Notes: generated by a model not told the origin, from the letters alone. A stretch of 64,000 nt of DNA from Hygrophila difformis (GCA_030278955.1 JAOANR010000006.1:52666915-52730914); one strand, 5' to 3'; counted from the first letter of the stretch, positions 31,728 to 45,406 are shown. Numbers and translations: made by a program.

Positions 31728-34700
31728 TTATGGATGTTTATGAGCACCTGGAGGTGGAGAGGGCATTGGGAAATTGCTGTACTGCCCCCCTGGAAATTGG
31801 GGAGACTCCACATATGGGCTCTGCAAAATCCGTTCCATTCATGTCATTAGAGGAAATATTGGTAATGAACAAATCAGGTCACAATTCTAGCTCAAGCAAA
31901 AAATTTGTTCAGTTTCCCAATGCCAGAAGAAAGCAAATCACTACAACTTCATTTTGCTCGGTGTTTCGGATGGTGCCAAAGGCATTCTTTATGTAGAGAG
32001 TACTAACAATTTTGGTTTGATTTCTTGACTTTATTGTGTATATGTTTTATGGGATGAGTTTCCAAAACCAAACCAAAACACAACATACAACACTATTTCC
32101 CGTCCCTCTTGATACCTGAGCTGTAGATGCACTGTAGGTATGATCTTCATTGTTCAAATATCTTGCAGATGTGTCTGAAGGACCTGTGTTGTCATTATTT
32201 GGCACATTCACCCTCAATTTGTTCAATGGATCATTTTGCATACTTTCTGGATCGTTTCCATTAGCCGATTTCACCCTCTAGAACAAAATAAATTTCAATC
32301 AGGAAATATGTACTTAACGCAACACAGAAGTCAAACTTGGAACTAATGGGAATTTAATACCCCTCACTTGCCTGGAAAATTTTACCAAGGGCTTTCAAAC
32401 CCTTGGCGCGAAGTCGAAGGTCCTCTTTCTTAGCACTGTTATCATGTAGAACCTAAGAACATAAATGCCCCAACTTAATTCTTTTCTATAAGAAAATATC
32501 AAAAGGCAATAACTAAGGAGACAACTCAAAAGACAACCATTTGACAAACGCGAGTCAGTGTTGCTTCTATATCAGCCACATTGAGCTTCCAGAGGGAATC
32601 AATCATCACTTTCTTGTGTGATTGCATGTACTGCTCAAGTTCTTCCTCTGTGTAATTTCCTTCCTCGCTGAGCTGTTTTTTCATGTCTTCTTGTAGTTGA
32701 ATCAAAGCAATTGCACCTAAAGGCAATGGCAGAGTGAATAGTTAATACCATCCCTGAACACTTGTAAGAATGTTACAGAAAACTATGACATTGGCCTGTA
32801 TATAAATTAAAGGTACTGCAATTATCTTCCATCCAAAATAAGTGACAAGTTGTCTCTTTCCTCTGCGTAATTACAAGTTCTTCCCTTTTAATTCCTCCCC
32901 ACCCACAGAAAACACGGTGTTCATTCATTCACATTGCCCTTGCATATATTCATTGTTGGCTGAATAATCTTGGGAAAATTTAAAACATGAGATGGTTTCT
33001 AAAATTATTAGATACCGAAATCGGAGGAAAAAATATTGTTAAACATTGTTCATAGAAAACATAAGCTCTTGGGAACATCGCACTATGTTAAATTTAGAAT
33101 GTGATAATGTCCTAGTACTGAGGATAGGGTGCATTATGGGTATACAAAACACTTCTTATTGAAACAATAAAAATGAAAAATAACCTGTTGCTGCCGTTAC
33201 TTGAGACTTGATAAAGTGTCCTTTATTTCTGAACCATTCAGCTATAAAGGGAACACCCAAGAACATTACTTTCTTCCCAAGTTCTTTTGCTGCTTGTCTT
33301 GCATATATATATCCAATGGTATTCAGCATATCCACACCATACGCTGCAACAAAATGCTCAATTTAACATAATAATAAATAACAAAAATAAAATAAAATAA
33401 ACAACCCACGAAAGCAAGGAATGTCGCATCTACTGATTTTGAGAAACTACAGAGACGAATCTGTTGAATATTCACCAAAGCAGTAGTAAACATTGCAACC
33501 TTGGAAAAAACAAAAAATTCTTTTCCAAGCACATGCATACACATAAATTTATCAGAGTGGTTTTTGCATGCATAACAAAATCCATAAAAAATTGTCCAAA
33601 TGAGCAGGAAATGATACTTAAATAGAAAGTCCCAAGTGGTTAAGCTGCAAAATCAAAGAGATGCAGCGAAAAAGAACAATATGGAATAAATAATTCAACA
33701 ATCTGTATATAAATCTGATTTTATTTCTAAACCTATTTTCTTCAGAAATTTACCCAGTTCTAAAATACCAGACCCGTCAGAAATTCACACACCCTTCACA
33801 TGTGTCTGGTCTTAGGCAAACCTCCTGGGGTGCCATGCTTTTGTATCAAAGTAGGAGTATCTCACTCAAAGCAGTAGAGTCCATAACTCTTAATCCAATT
33901 CAGGTGCAGTATTGAGATTGGAAACTTCTTCCATCCTCTTACTACAATCAACAATAATCGAGTGACTCATCGTTAAATTTGTCAGGACAGTCAGGAGTAT
34001 GAATTCTGTTATTTGCTCCAAGCAAAAGTTCATCCTGTCCAACCAAAAGCAGCCTTGCCGAATTTTCTAAATAAGCAATTTAGAAAAGGCTTTCTTCTGT
34101 CAGAATAAGAACGTGTTTCATTCCATAACTACAATCACATTAGGCAACCTTCCCAACTGATGTAAGACATCTTACACATAATATTATCTTGAATATAACA
34201 GCAAGGTTGGCATTGTTTACAATTCAACATATGATCAACCACCAGAATCTCTACACAACTTAAGAGATTATATACAGAGCCATCCTCATTCTCTAATAAA
34301 TTGAATAATTGAAATTCAAGATATACCTACAATTGGCAAATCATAATTTATTATTGAAGTAAGATATTTCATGTTCATGTTTTCTAATATGTGACATATA
34401 AATTAATCAAGTTTCCACCCCCTATATATGAAGCGGTTGTACTGCTAATATCTCAGACAATATTATTTCATTCCCTGCAGAATCCCAAACAATTTCAAAT
34501 GGCAGTAAATCAAAAACACAATTGGCTAAGGACATTTCACGAATGGAAGATGTTTAGTACTCCATACAAAAATACGAAGTACGTATTCACATTACATGAT
34601 AAACTGTATTTTACTTATAAAATGTGAAGCCTAACATTGGGAATACAAGGAGTAGGGACAGAAGACCTCCGCAACACAAGATGTGAACAAAGAATATCTA

Positions 34701-37700
34701 CCGAAAGAAAAAAAGGAAAAGGACATCTTACCAGCATTAGAAAGCCTCGACACTTCGGCCTCAGCATGACGACTGAATTCTTCTTTATTTCCTTGGACAT
34801 AAAGGTTTAGCCTATTTTTTAGTGTAACAGCAAGCTTTTCCTCCCTTTCCTTTTGGACCGCCTATAAGATGCAATTAAAACATCAAAAATTATTTAAAAT
34901 TGAGGATAAACATGAAAGTGGTTTAAATGTTCAGCAAAAAAAAAAAAAAAAAAAAAAGTGATACTCGCCCTGCTGTCCTGACAAATGACTCACTCCCCAC
35001 AAATTTTCCGAGGCATAAGTTTCTGAACCTTACTAGAGTCACTGTACTTCTAATAAAAATATTTACTGAATTTTATAAACAGTAAAGTCTGGAGATCAAA
35101 CGTCTGGAATACTAGGAAATCTACCCGCATTCTTTCTTGCAGCTTTTTAGTATCAACTTCTTCACCTTCTGGGGAAATATCCATGGAAGCCATTGAAGCC
35201 ATGGCAAGCTGGCCAATGTATTCCTCAAAAAGTTCACTTCCAAAAAGCATGGCAAAGATTGCAGCAGGATCAATGATTGAATCTCTGAGAGGAAAAATGA
35301 AAAGAATAAGCTCAGACCATATCAAAACCAATAACCTCAAAGCTACATCATAAAATGTCATGGTTATGCAAAACATAAATGTGCTACGGATTTCAAATAA
35401 ACTTACGTTGAAATTCCTGATTTCCCATAAGCATCATAAGATTGTCTCTGTGCTGGATCACTTAGTACTTGATAAGCCTCACCCAAAACCTGGAGAAATG
35501 AATCAGCAAAGGAACACTTTTATCAAACATACGAATGATAGAAAGACAGTACAAGCTTTTACTCTCCTATCTCACGAGTGGCAGGAAAGCAGAGGAAAGG
35601 GTTGGATTGGTTATCTGACCGATGTTATAATATGTCAAATTAAGTTTTTTGTCTTTTTTTCCTCTTTTCTCATCCTAAAACCATCCCAGCAGCAGTTGAA
35701 CACCAAGCTCCCACACAAATTTGGATGAGCGCCACCCACCCCGCCCCCGAGTGGTAACTGGTAAATATTTATCACCATATTAAATTCATCATTTTTCACC
35801 ATTAGGATCCTTCCCCCGCCGCCATACAGGCAGTAAAGCCCTTCTCCTAGTTTTGTATGTACATTAGTGGTTGCATACAAATATAAGATCAGTGGTATGT
35901 ATTTCCAGACGTGTACGAATCACCTGTGTATGTATATGCTGTTTATGTGTAAATGTGCTTGTGTACGTGTATCAATAGTGGCATACGTATATGAGTGGCA
36001 ATATAAGTACATCGCATCCAAATTTGATTTTCTGGACAATTTTTGCCAATTTAAGATAATTTTGGGGTCTCCCATGTTTCTAAGCTTAATGTTTTCGCCA
36101 TGTCTAGAGGATTGAAGTGCAAATCGGATACAACCCTAACTATAAAAGGCATGAATTTAATATGATACTATTGATCATCTTCCCCAAATTTGCACATAGA
36201 ACAGAGAGCTGCAAACGGGTTGAGGTTGTTTAATGTAGGTTCTTTTCTTTTATTTTCTTTTCTTTTTCTTTTTATCTTCTAGATAATTTTAGGTTTTTAA
36301 TGTATATTGGTGATGTTTTGCAGCAGTGTGATTTATTCACTTTTGTTTTGTTGGCATGTAAAACTTAATTCACTTGGAATAACTCGTAATGATAAAGGCG
36401 GCTCATGCTTGCTTCCTTAGATCACCCGGTTATTCAACTAAAACAACCCTCGCTTACACCTCCAACTGGTCGAGCCTTATTCCAATCTAAATGTCATGGC
36501 TCATAGTTACCATCGTCCGCCCCTCTCCCCTTACTTCCTGATTGTCTACTTATTAACAGGTGATTTCTGATTTCAGAAACATTCTCCACTCATGGAAGTC
36601 AATGAGTTGAATAAACCCCAAAGAGAGTTTCAGATATGATGAATATAATAGTGGAAAATGAGATGTCTATAAATTTTTCATCAAACATTTTAAAATAATA
36701 TAGTCAGGATTTTTAGTGTAAAGATTTTGTTTCGAAATATCCCTTTAAAGTAACAAAAAAAATGGGGAAAGAAACAGTGTTTAAACCCCTAAACCGGACA
36801 GGAAAAATAACCAAAAGAAGCATTACCAAACAGCCCCAAATTTCACTTTCTATGTTTTTAGGATTTTCATATTGTTTATTTCAATCTTCCTTATTCTGTA
36901 ATTCAAGGAAAACAAATTTAGTTCCAATATCAGACAGGAGCTACCATGTGGTACAATGAGGTCAACAACACCGTAGAGAAAATTATAGAAAGTAGGAAAA
37001 TCAATAAGCTCACCTGAAAATTATGTGCTGCCAAAGGGTCATTTGGGTTCTTGTCTGGATGAACTTGCCTGGCCTACAACATCAAAATATCATCAGTTAA
37101 AAAGAACAAACAATCCCCAAAAATTAATTGTAGTTAGATTAAGAAAAAGCACAACTTCCATCTATTTCTAATTAAACAAAATCTCTATTAAAACCACAAC
37201 CCATTAGAAACTAAAGCAAACAATACAATGGTTGGACCCTACTCATAAAGACATCCATAAGCAAAAAAATCACAATGAAACATCAGACATTCTGTGACAA
37301 TCAGCCAAATTTCATTTCCAAACATCCATTATAACACATCCTTGTGCTTCTCAAACTCTTACAGTCTTACGCATTGTCATTTCCTTAAAACTTTACTTTC
37401 CAATAGACACCTCTCTTAGAGTAACTGCAACCTTCCAGTCCACATATAACAGGTTAATTGTTCATATAAAGAAATGTGAGTGAAAATTCACACGGCTTCC
37501 TTTTCAGTTTCCTTATAAAGGACATTAGTTTTTGAAAATATGCTAACACACCAAAAAGAGCAGTTGGGTGCTTGAAGAAGTTGACGATGTGCAGATATAT
37601 TGTTGTTTCTTTCGATAAGGGAAATTATTATTGGAGTGGATCTTGTGAGCTTCCCTATGGGTTTAGACTATATCGATCATTTCATAGTTTTGTTTCCAGA

Positions 37701-38216
37701 CTTATCCTCAATGTCAAAAGTAAATGTCCTGCAAGGCTTGCTATCCCTGTTGAAAGGCAATTCATCATTTCCTACTTTCAGAAACCATGATTCACTTTTT
37801 ACCATGGTAAAGCTCCTAGCAAGATGGCAACAAAAGTTAATCCCTTTCAGCCTACCACTCTACTGTGTCATGAAATTAAAGATCATCGAAACAAGTTCAT
37901 CAAGCATCAAAGAAGCCGATCTGGCAACAAAGCTTCATTAATTTAGCTCAAACTTTTGCATAAGGAGTTGAATCGACGAGGATCTACAGAAAACGGATCT
38001 CACAAGCACCAATTCAATACCCAAGATAATACTAACTGGTTCGGAAAAAAAGACGCCACGACGAAAAGGAGAATCGCAGCTCATAGAAACAAGCTAGAAG
38101 CAAGCAAAAGGCAACAAGATAAAACAAACCTTAACATAATATGCCTTCTTGATCTCGGACTCGGTGGCGGTGGGGCTCACACCCAGCACATCGTAATACT
38201 CGGTCTCCTTCACCAT
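31728..38216 (-). CDS. DnaJ chaperone with DnaJ-X domain (dnaJ 10 type), ten exons
   Basis: Exons by splice sites and frame: 38130-38216, 37014-37073, 35407-35489, 35125-35284, 34732-34861, 33185-33343, 32538-32716, 32372-32452, 32116-32277, 31728-31820. They total 1194 bases, giving 397 residues. The J domain is at ~5-70: [21 protein letters not shown], then HPD at 34-36 at the start of exon 2, then [18 protein letters not shown]. There is no Gly/Phe-rich or zinc region, so it is a class C J-protein. Residues ~85-330 ([56 protein letters not shown]) form the DnaJ-X domain, as in Arabidopsis chaperone protein dnaJ 10, which has about the same length. It should stimulate Hsp70 ATPase through HPD; clients are unknown. 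The proline-rich tail ends [11 protein letters not shown]. The intron after exon 8 has a GC donor (GCAAGT); the others are GT-AG. Confidence 0.93.
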
Positions 38217-38487
38217 CGCGGTGGCCCTAGCAAGAACAGTAGCAGCAGGATTGAGGGAAAATGGATGAAACGAAACGGAATCGATGCAGATGGTGAGCTC
38301 TGTCTGAACAGAACACTGGAATTGAAGACGGTTGAAGGATTCGATGGTGGGGAGGAGCCGAGGACGAGGTAGAGTCGTAGAGAGTAGAGTCAGTAGTGTT
38401 GGAAGGGGGAGGGCCGCAGGGAACGCCGGCCTTCCTGCCGTGAAAAATGTTTTATGCTGCGCCAAAAATAAATACACTAAATAAATA

Positions 38488-38820
38488 CTTCCTCTATGAT
38501 TGATTGTTATGTTCCATTTTGATATTATTTATTGTTTAAATTTAATGGAAATTTTTATTATAGTTATGATTTGAATTTTTATTATAACTGTACTATTTAT
38601 TGTTTAAATTTAATTCGAATTTTTATCATTATTATAATTCGAACTTTTTATCATAGTTATGTAAGAAAAAATATAGTCAATAGTCAATTGAGATCTTATT
38701 AGATTTGTCTAGTTTTAGAATATCAAAAAAATTTTAACTTTTATCGTACACAAGTTTAGTATTAATCATTAAAAAATGTATATCGGCATACATATTCTTT
38801 GGGTAATGAGACGGAGTCCG
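38488..38820. mobile_element. Decayed Stowaway-like MITE upstream of DnaJ
   Basis: It is flanked by TA (38486-38487 and 38821-38822). Ends CTTCCTCTATG and GAGACGGAGTCCG are imperfect versions of the CTCCCTCCGTC...GACGGAGGGAG termini. Internal phrases (TTATTGTTTAAATTTAA, GAGATCTTATTAGATTTGTCTAGTTTTAGAATAT) are typical of plant Stowaway elements and resemble the copy at 62234-62487. It lies about 270 bp upstream of the DnaJ start codon, so it is part of the promoter region. Confidence 0.55.
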
Positions 38821-39584
38821 TAACAATTATAATGAGACGGGTAATAATAAATCGCCATTTTTTTCTCTTTGGACCAATAGAATTAACTACTTTCCTTTTA
38901 AGCAAATTAAATTTGATTAATATAAGAATTATTAAAAACTCTATATTAATGACAATTGTCTTCCTGCACAAAGTCCAATGCAATTGTTTAATCATTAATA
39001 TCTCAAAATAGATATAAGTAAAAGGGGTTTTGAGAGTTAAATGGCCCCAGTGCAAAAGATATGTAAGTTTAGTACCCGTGTGCCGTTTATATTATGTATT
39101 AGTACCTATGTGTCAAATACCTTCCAATTCATTACCCCACCAATTAAACTAAAGGGAAACATTATGTAATTGCGAAATAACGAAAATACCCCCCACTTTT
39201 TACAAGTGATTTGATAGGAAGTTGGCGGAAAGACGCATAAGCTCTCCAAACATGTGACCGAATCAAAAGTGGAAGGGAAGAGAGCCGGCGGTGGAGAAAC
39301 TTGTTGGGGAAGCTTCTTTGGAGGGCTTCTTCATCGTCCGCGCGCGTTGGTCCGTAGAAGAGAACACGGGCAAGGTTTTACTCCTCGTCGTCGGTTGCGG
39401 ATTTTGGAAGAGGCGGAAAGGGTTTTCGTGAAGGGCAACCGCGCGACGAGGAGGGTTTGTAGAGTTTAGGGTTTGAAGCATTTTATGTTGGAGGAGACGA
39501 CGCTAAGGTGAAGGGAAGGGTTTTGAGTAAGGGTTGCAACATCAATTAGGGTTTTCGAAGGGACAACGTCCGAACGGAAGGGGG

Positions 39585-42404
39585 ATGGCGAGCGGCAGTG
39601 AAGGCATAGGAAACGGGGCAGAGATGATGTTATTCTGTCAATACAATTCCGAGGTTCATCTTTTACGGGTAAGGGACGATGACCTTATGGCCGATTTCTT
39701 TGCGAAGTTGGCGGAGAAATGGGTGGACGTATCTCCAACGACGATGAGCTTGCTTTTTGAGGTGCCCGACGGGGGCTGCACGATGGAGATCATGTTCCCT
39801 GAAGATATAAGAAGAATGTTCAGTTTGAATCGAGCAAATGATCAAGCTTTCGGAAAGATGAGGCTGATGAACAGGGAAGCTGCAAACGACTAACAGAGGT
39901 GAGTGTTGTGTTAAACAAAACACACCACTGGTGTTAGAATGCTAAGAACTGGTATTTTTTTTCTACCGCACATTGGTATTGTATTGGTTAGCAAAAATTG
40001 GTTCTTATTGACTGAATGAGTATTTATGTTGCACATACCAATGGTAGGAGTGTTGGGACATATGTAGTACATGAAACATGATTTTAGAAATGTGGAGGAT
40101 CACGATCGAGGAATTACTACAGTAGTGTATACCAGAGATGCAATTGTTGTGTTTGCCATTCATATATTATGGTGTTTTGCTTAGAGTAACATAGTATTAG
40201 GTGCTGCAGGGAACGATCATGCATGTGTCATGTAAATAGTGCAATGTCCGATTTTATTCATGCATAATATTGGTATTGTCTCTACGTGGCGGTAGTGTTA
40301 TTGATGGTTATATCGTGTACCGCAGGTCGGACAATAAAGTGGAGGAGGAAACCGATGACGATCTAGGGGAGGACAATGAAGATATGAAAGTGTTATTGGC
40401 CGATGCAATAAAAGGAAAAGGACAGAGGTTTAAGGATGCAGAACAGTTCCGCAAGGTGCTGAAAAATCTTTGTATTGCGGTTCGGCGCCAATACTGCTAT
40501 GTGATTAACCATACGAAGAAAATTCTTGTGAAATGTTCCATGGAAGGATGTGGATGGCGGGTGTATGCATCACACCACAAGTCCGACAAGTCCTTTGCCA
40601 TTCGCACATGTACTTTGACTCATGCATGTGGCGTAAATAATCTCCAGTCAAGGACACATCCAAAAGCGAATGCTCCATGGGTTGCCGCATTTATAAAGGA
40701 GAAAGTGAGGCGGGATCCTAACTACGCACCGAATAGGGCTGTGGATGAGATTCACGCCGCTTTCAAGTCGAAATTACTACCGCACGGCTTGGAATGGAAG
40801 GGAGGTTGCAATAAAAGAATTGCATGGAGACGATTACTATTCTTTCGACAAGATCCGTGTATTTTGCAATAGGTTGATAGCGTCGAACCCAGGAAGCATC
40901 GCTGATTTGGAAGTACACGAGGATACGGGAAAGTTTATGAGGGTTTTCATAGCAATCGCAGCCTGCGTTGATGGGTTTAAAAAGGGATATCGACTGCTTA
41001 TTGAGATGGATGGCACGCATATTAAAAATAAGTGGAAGGGTTCAATTTTGGCAGCGGTTGGCAAAGATGGAAATGGTGGCTTTATAACAATCGCATTTGC
41101 AGGTATACAATAGTCTGCGCATTAGTATAGTGGTCGTATTAAGAAGGATGTTTGGCCCATACATATGTTGTACCAGTATAATGGGTCTATTGTATCAGTA
41201 ACAGCGAAGTGAGTTGTTTGACTGCTTGCGTGGTTGTGTGTTACAGTTACGGATGGGGAGACGGATATCAATTGGGAGTGATTTTTTTTTAAAGCTAAGG
41301 TCTGCTCTTGACCGAGAGAATGAATGCGGCGATTGGAGCGATTATACTTTTTACAGTGACCGCAACTCTGGTTTGATGGAAGATATCCCAGGTGTATTTA
41401 GGGGGAGTAATCATGCAGTATGCCTACGACACCTCGTGGATAACTTCAAAACGTAGGTAACCGGGGTTCCGTATTTATAAAATTCACACGCTGTCCACAT
41501 GTTTGGTATAATGTTTCAGAGACATAGGTACGTGTTGTGTCATCTTCAGTATGAAATGTCTAAATGACAGGTGCTGAAGAAGTACCCCTACAAGGATAAA
41601 ACGAAATGGACAGGGATGCTGAAGGCTGCTGCATACGCCCCAACGTATGACGAGATGGTCCAGCACCTAAATTCAATACTTCAAGAATGCGCCATTCATG
41701 GGCGTTCATTCAAAACTCGGATCCTTACAAATTGGTGAATGCTATGTTCCCGGGTCAGAAGTGGGGCATCATGAACACCAACCTTATTGAGAGCTGAAAC
41801 TCATGGGTGGTGAAACCGAGGGGAATGCATCCATGTGCAATGCTCAAAGCAATCCGTAAAATGGTGATGAAGATGATGAATGACAAGAGAGAGGCTGGTG
41901 CAAAATTGGCAAGAGATTTATGCCCGGCACCGGCGAAGGTCTTACACCGAAATTACACGGAATCCGGTGCCTTGGAGCTGCAGCGAGCGGCCGGTTCATT
42001 GTTTGAGGTTGCCGATAGGGGCAGCATATATGTTGTGGACGTGGAGTAGAGGACATGCACATGTGGTTATTGGCAACTTTGGCGGTTGCCATGCAAGCAC
42101 GGATGTGAAATGATTGAGAAGATGTAAGGGAATATTTATAACTATTGTGATCCGTGTTACACGGTTGAATTATACAAGAAAACATATGACGGAGTCGTCT
42201 ATCCTCTCATGGGAGATAGCGACAGCAGTGCCGTGGAGAACGAGGAAGTATTTGTCTTTTCCTCCGGATGTGCATGTGCGGCCTAGACGTCCGAAGAAAA
42301 AGCGAATACCATCACAACATCCGACAGGCAAAGGCAGGTATACACGGTGCGACATACAGGGGCACAACACAAGTACGTGCAGGTTATCACACAGGTATGA
42401 TTAG
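39585..42404 (+). pseudogene. Mutator-like (MULE) transposase, broken
   Basis: MuDR-type domains appear in order. The N-terminal part is 39585-39893 (MASGSEGIG start). The DNA-binding domain follows a likely acceptor at 40326 (CSMEGCGWRVYASHH). The catalytic domain carries MDGTHIKNKWKGSILAAVGKDGNG at 41006-41077, the second Asp in TFYSDRNSGLM, CLRHLVDNF, and the Glu in NLIES at ~41795. A SWIM zinc finger (CTC...PCKH) is at ~42050-42095 and a terminal CCHC knuckle (CDIQGHNTSTC) at ~42350-42382. Frames shift at ~40780 and at a T9 run near 41281-41290. Stops fall after NWE (~41280), directly after NLIES, before RTCTC (~42049) and at ~42124. An intron of ~140 bases follows FAG at ~41103. It cannot make active transposase. 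Terminal inverted repeats were not found. Confidence 0.88.
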
Positions 42405-42806
42405 TGATCCCCGTATTTGTGCTGAACTGAACTTTTTGGTGCAGGTTGGTGTTTCGCTAATGTCTGATGTGGTATAGTTTTTGCTATCTGTTGATGTTTT
42501 TGGTACACTAGACTGGTACATATGGCGCTGCAATTAGGAAAGACTGAAAGGGTGTAATGTTTTGGTATGGTTTCAGTATTTGAAACTCTTCTCGATAGGG
42601 TGGTTTTAATATGTGATACCATGTAATCGTGAAACAATATAATGATTGAAACTTCATATTATGATATTATACCACAGTTCCTGTATATGCATACGAATGT
42701 GCCGAATACGTTATGATTCTCGAGCATTTACAAAAGCAACAAATTGAATACGGCAAACAGCGAAATACAATATGTTACGGAAAAAGTGTGCCAACAATTC
42801 CACATT

Positions 42807-44057
42807 TCATTTGGACATTACATGAATTAACCATGCAAATACAATCACAAAACAACAAATTGTCCAATTCATTTCCCCACCCCCACCTTCATTGGGGGCG
42901 TGCATCGGGCGAATTTCTTCCATAACGGAGTCGGTGGTTATAGGCACACCTCCACCAGGATGTGAGCTACCTTCACGCGGCATTCCTATGGACTCCGTTT
43001 GCATGTCTTCTTGTGTGGGATTAGGAGGCTGCACAATAGGTATGAAATGACAACTGATTGATGTACCCAACCAACAAATACGCGTATGTCGTGACTAGGG
43101 GTGTTAATGAGCCAGGGTAGTTCGCGAACAGTTCGAGCTCGGTTCGGTCAAAATTCGGCTCGAATAGGCTCGACTCGAGTTCGAGTTCGACTCGAATAAT
43201 TTACAAACCAAGCCGAACACCTTTGAGTTCGGCTCGAAAAGCTCGCGAACAGGCTCGTGTTCTATTAACTTATAATACAAATCTCATACAATACATGTCT
43301 TTTGAAATGTATTGTACTAATACTATATTTGTTTAGACTTTAAAATAAATAAAATAAATTTAGAGTCTATGACTATTTTTCCGACATGTCTACCCTATGC
43401 AATTAATGCATCCCCATTTAAAGGAGTGTGAAATGAAAGAAGTATTTATTTATTAGTAAATATATTTATTTTTATACATATATATATTTATTAGCAAATA
43501 TAGAGGTTATATAAAATATTAAAAGTTAAAGTGTGTCTGGATCAAATATGACATAATTTATTGGGATGAATGGAATAATTTTTAAATTATAAATATATTT
43601 TTAAAATTATTTAAATATATAGATTAAATAAAATATACATAATTTATATGCAATATATATTAAATATATATTTTTTTATAAATTATGTGAAAATGAAAAA
43701 TGAGATTGTTCGAGTTCGGCTCGATTTCATCAAAGCTCGGTCAACGCTCGGCTCGAAGTAGCTCGGTCAATGCTCGGCTCGGTCAAAGCTTGGCTCGAAT
43801 TCTTACAAGCTCAAGCCGAGCTCACCGGTGTTCGGTCTCAGTTCGGCTCGTTAACACCCCTAGTCGTGACGAAGACAGGAGTAGTACAACCTCCCCTCAT
43901 TCTCGTTACGCGTAGTGTCGGTTACTCGGATCTCAGCCATCTGACCGCATACACACCGTACGCCACGCGGAAACCGTAAATCCATGCTATCTAGCATGCG
44001 TTGGTCCGCCGCTACTCTCCCCGCGGTGTTTTGAGAAGTTGAGTCGCTGATATCCAT
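42807..44057 (-). pseudogene. GRF zinc-finger / transmembrane protein, split by a hAT MITE
   Basis: From ATG 44057: an N-terminal 30 residues, then VRCVCGQMAEIRVTDTTRN, GRLYYSC, the CxCG...C pattern of a GRF zinc finger. The frame runs into the MITE at 43862. On the far side of the MITE (43095 leftwards) it continues as IRVFVGW, the expected end of the finger. A second exon after an acceptor at ~43030 encodes PPNPTQEDMQ... and ends with the hydrophobic segment WTICCFVIVFAWLIHVM before the stop at 42807. Small GRF-finger proteins with a C-terminal membrane anchor are common in plants and often lie close to MULEs. It converges on the transposase, about 330 bp away, so it may be cargo of the same element (inference). 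Confidence 0.65.
43096..43862. mobile_element. hAT-type MITE, 767 bp
   Basis: Terminal inverted repeats TAGGGGTGTTAA...TTAACACCCCTA are flanked by a perfect 8-bp duplication GTCGTGAC (43088-43095 and 43863-43870). Subterminal regions are full of short GGCTCGA / TTCGAGC repeats in both orientations; the middle is AT-rich and non-coding. The 8-bp duplication and TAGGGGTG ends indicate hAT. It disrupts the GRF reading frame. Confidence 0.95.
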
Positions 44058-44756
44058 TGCAGGTGGGTTTAGGATGAAGAGAGAAATATTGATCTTCGGA
44101 GTGTTCTCAAGATTGCTTTATTTGAGTGGATATGGGTGATAATGGCCAGAAATGACCATTATTTTCAATCCATTTCCGTGTCTGAAACGGACATTTGATC
44201 GCATTCCGGTCTTACATTAAGTAAGAAAGCAGTTGAATTGGACTGATTTATGCATAGTTGTAAAAATATTGAGCTGGTATGAAAAATGCACAAATATGTA
44301 ATTTTATTACATATTTATGTTAGAAAAATCCAAAAACATGAGAAAAAGAAAAGAAAAGAAAAAGGAATGAAAAAGATGGGAAAAAGAGAGAAAAGCCCAC
44401 AAAAAGAACATTTTCGGCCCATCTGGCCCAATCCAGCAGGCCCAGGAGCACCCTTGTCGCGGAAGCTCCTTTGTCGCGATGCATGGTTCCGCGACCAAGG
44501 AATGTTCCGCGACCAAGCAGACTCAGATGAAGAGGAGACCAGCCAGGATACCTTTGTCGCGATGCCCTGTTCCGCGACAAAGGTCTATTCCGTGACAAAG
44601 ATGCACTTTTAGAGACACAAGACCCAGTCGAGAAGCTTTGCCACATGCAGTGTGTTCCGCGACCAGAGTTGATGCTCCGAGACAAAGCTGTGATGTGTGT
44701 GATGTCTTGAGACACAATGGGCTCAAATCAAGGCCCATGAGCTTAGGGTTTCCCCT

Positions 44757-44765
44757 CTATAAATA
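44757..44765 (+). promoter_or_regulatory. TATA box of the solo LTR
   Basis: CTATAAATA in the same context as 19997-20005. It would direct transcription rightward, away from the GRF and MULE genes. Confidence 0.5.
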
Positions 44766-45406
44766 TGAGGTGTTTCCTTTGAGCGAGGGAGGGAGAATTT
44801 TAGATAAGAATACACTCTTGAAGACAAGTTGGGGGGCTCAGTTAGTTTAGTTTAGTTTAGGGTAGTTAGTTAGGTTTTTCTTGTATTATTTAAATTATGC
44901 ATTAGTTAGATGTAGTTTCTAGCATTTTTAGTTTAGATAGCCAGCTTTTATACCTTGTTTTGCCTTCTAAACTTTTGTTTAAGGGTTTGTAATACCCAAA
45001 TCATGGGTACTAACAACACCCATTTAATAATATGAGAAAACATTCTCCACTTGTGTCCCAAATCATGAAATGGATTTCACACCCCATGGATCTTACTGCT
45101 TTCATTTTCTGTCGGTCACTTTGACCCTTTTTCTCATTTTAATATCACTGGTTGGTGACTTTTCTTTGGATAATGTTGCATGTTTATGGGTGATCAAGCT
45201 TAGATTAGGGTTTCTTCAGTTTTAAGTTTGTTTTATTTCTATTATGTTCAAGCATGTTCTAGCTAGATTCAAATTCTGTTTTGTCATTTTTTAGCTTAGT
45301 TTAGCTTTTGAATCTGAAGTGGGTGAGATCACACACAATGCATGCCACTGTTCCACCTTACTTTTCTGACATGTGTCCTGGACACACCTTTGTCGCGGAA
45401 CAACTC

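Noticed and set aside
34933..34958. Poly-A tract as a retroposon tail
   Set aside because: Intronic A-run with no adjacent duplicated gene or target duplication seen.
35635..36115. Frames within the large DnaJ intron
   Set aside because: Intronic, low-complexity, no recognisable product; no transposon ends could be defined.
38094..38477. 127-residue minus-strand frame starting far upstream of the J domain
   Set aside because: Only 29 codons from ATG 38216 belong to the DnaJ protein; the upstream part is 5' UTR and the last residues are intron.
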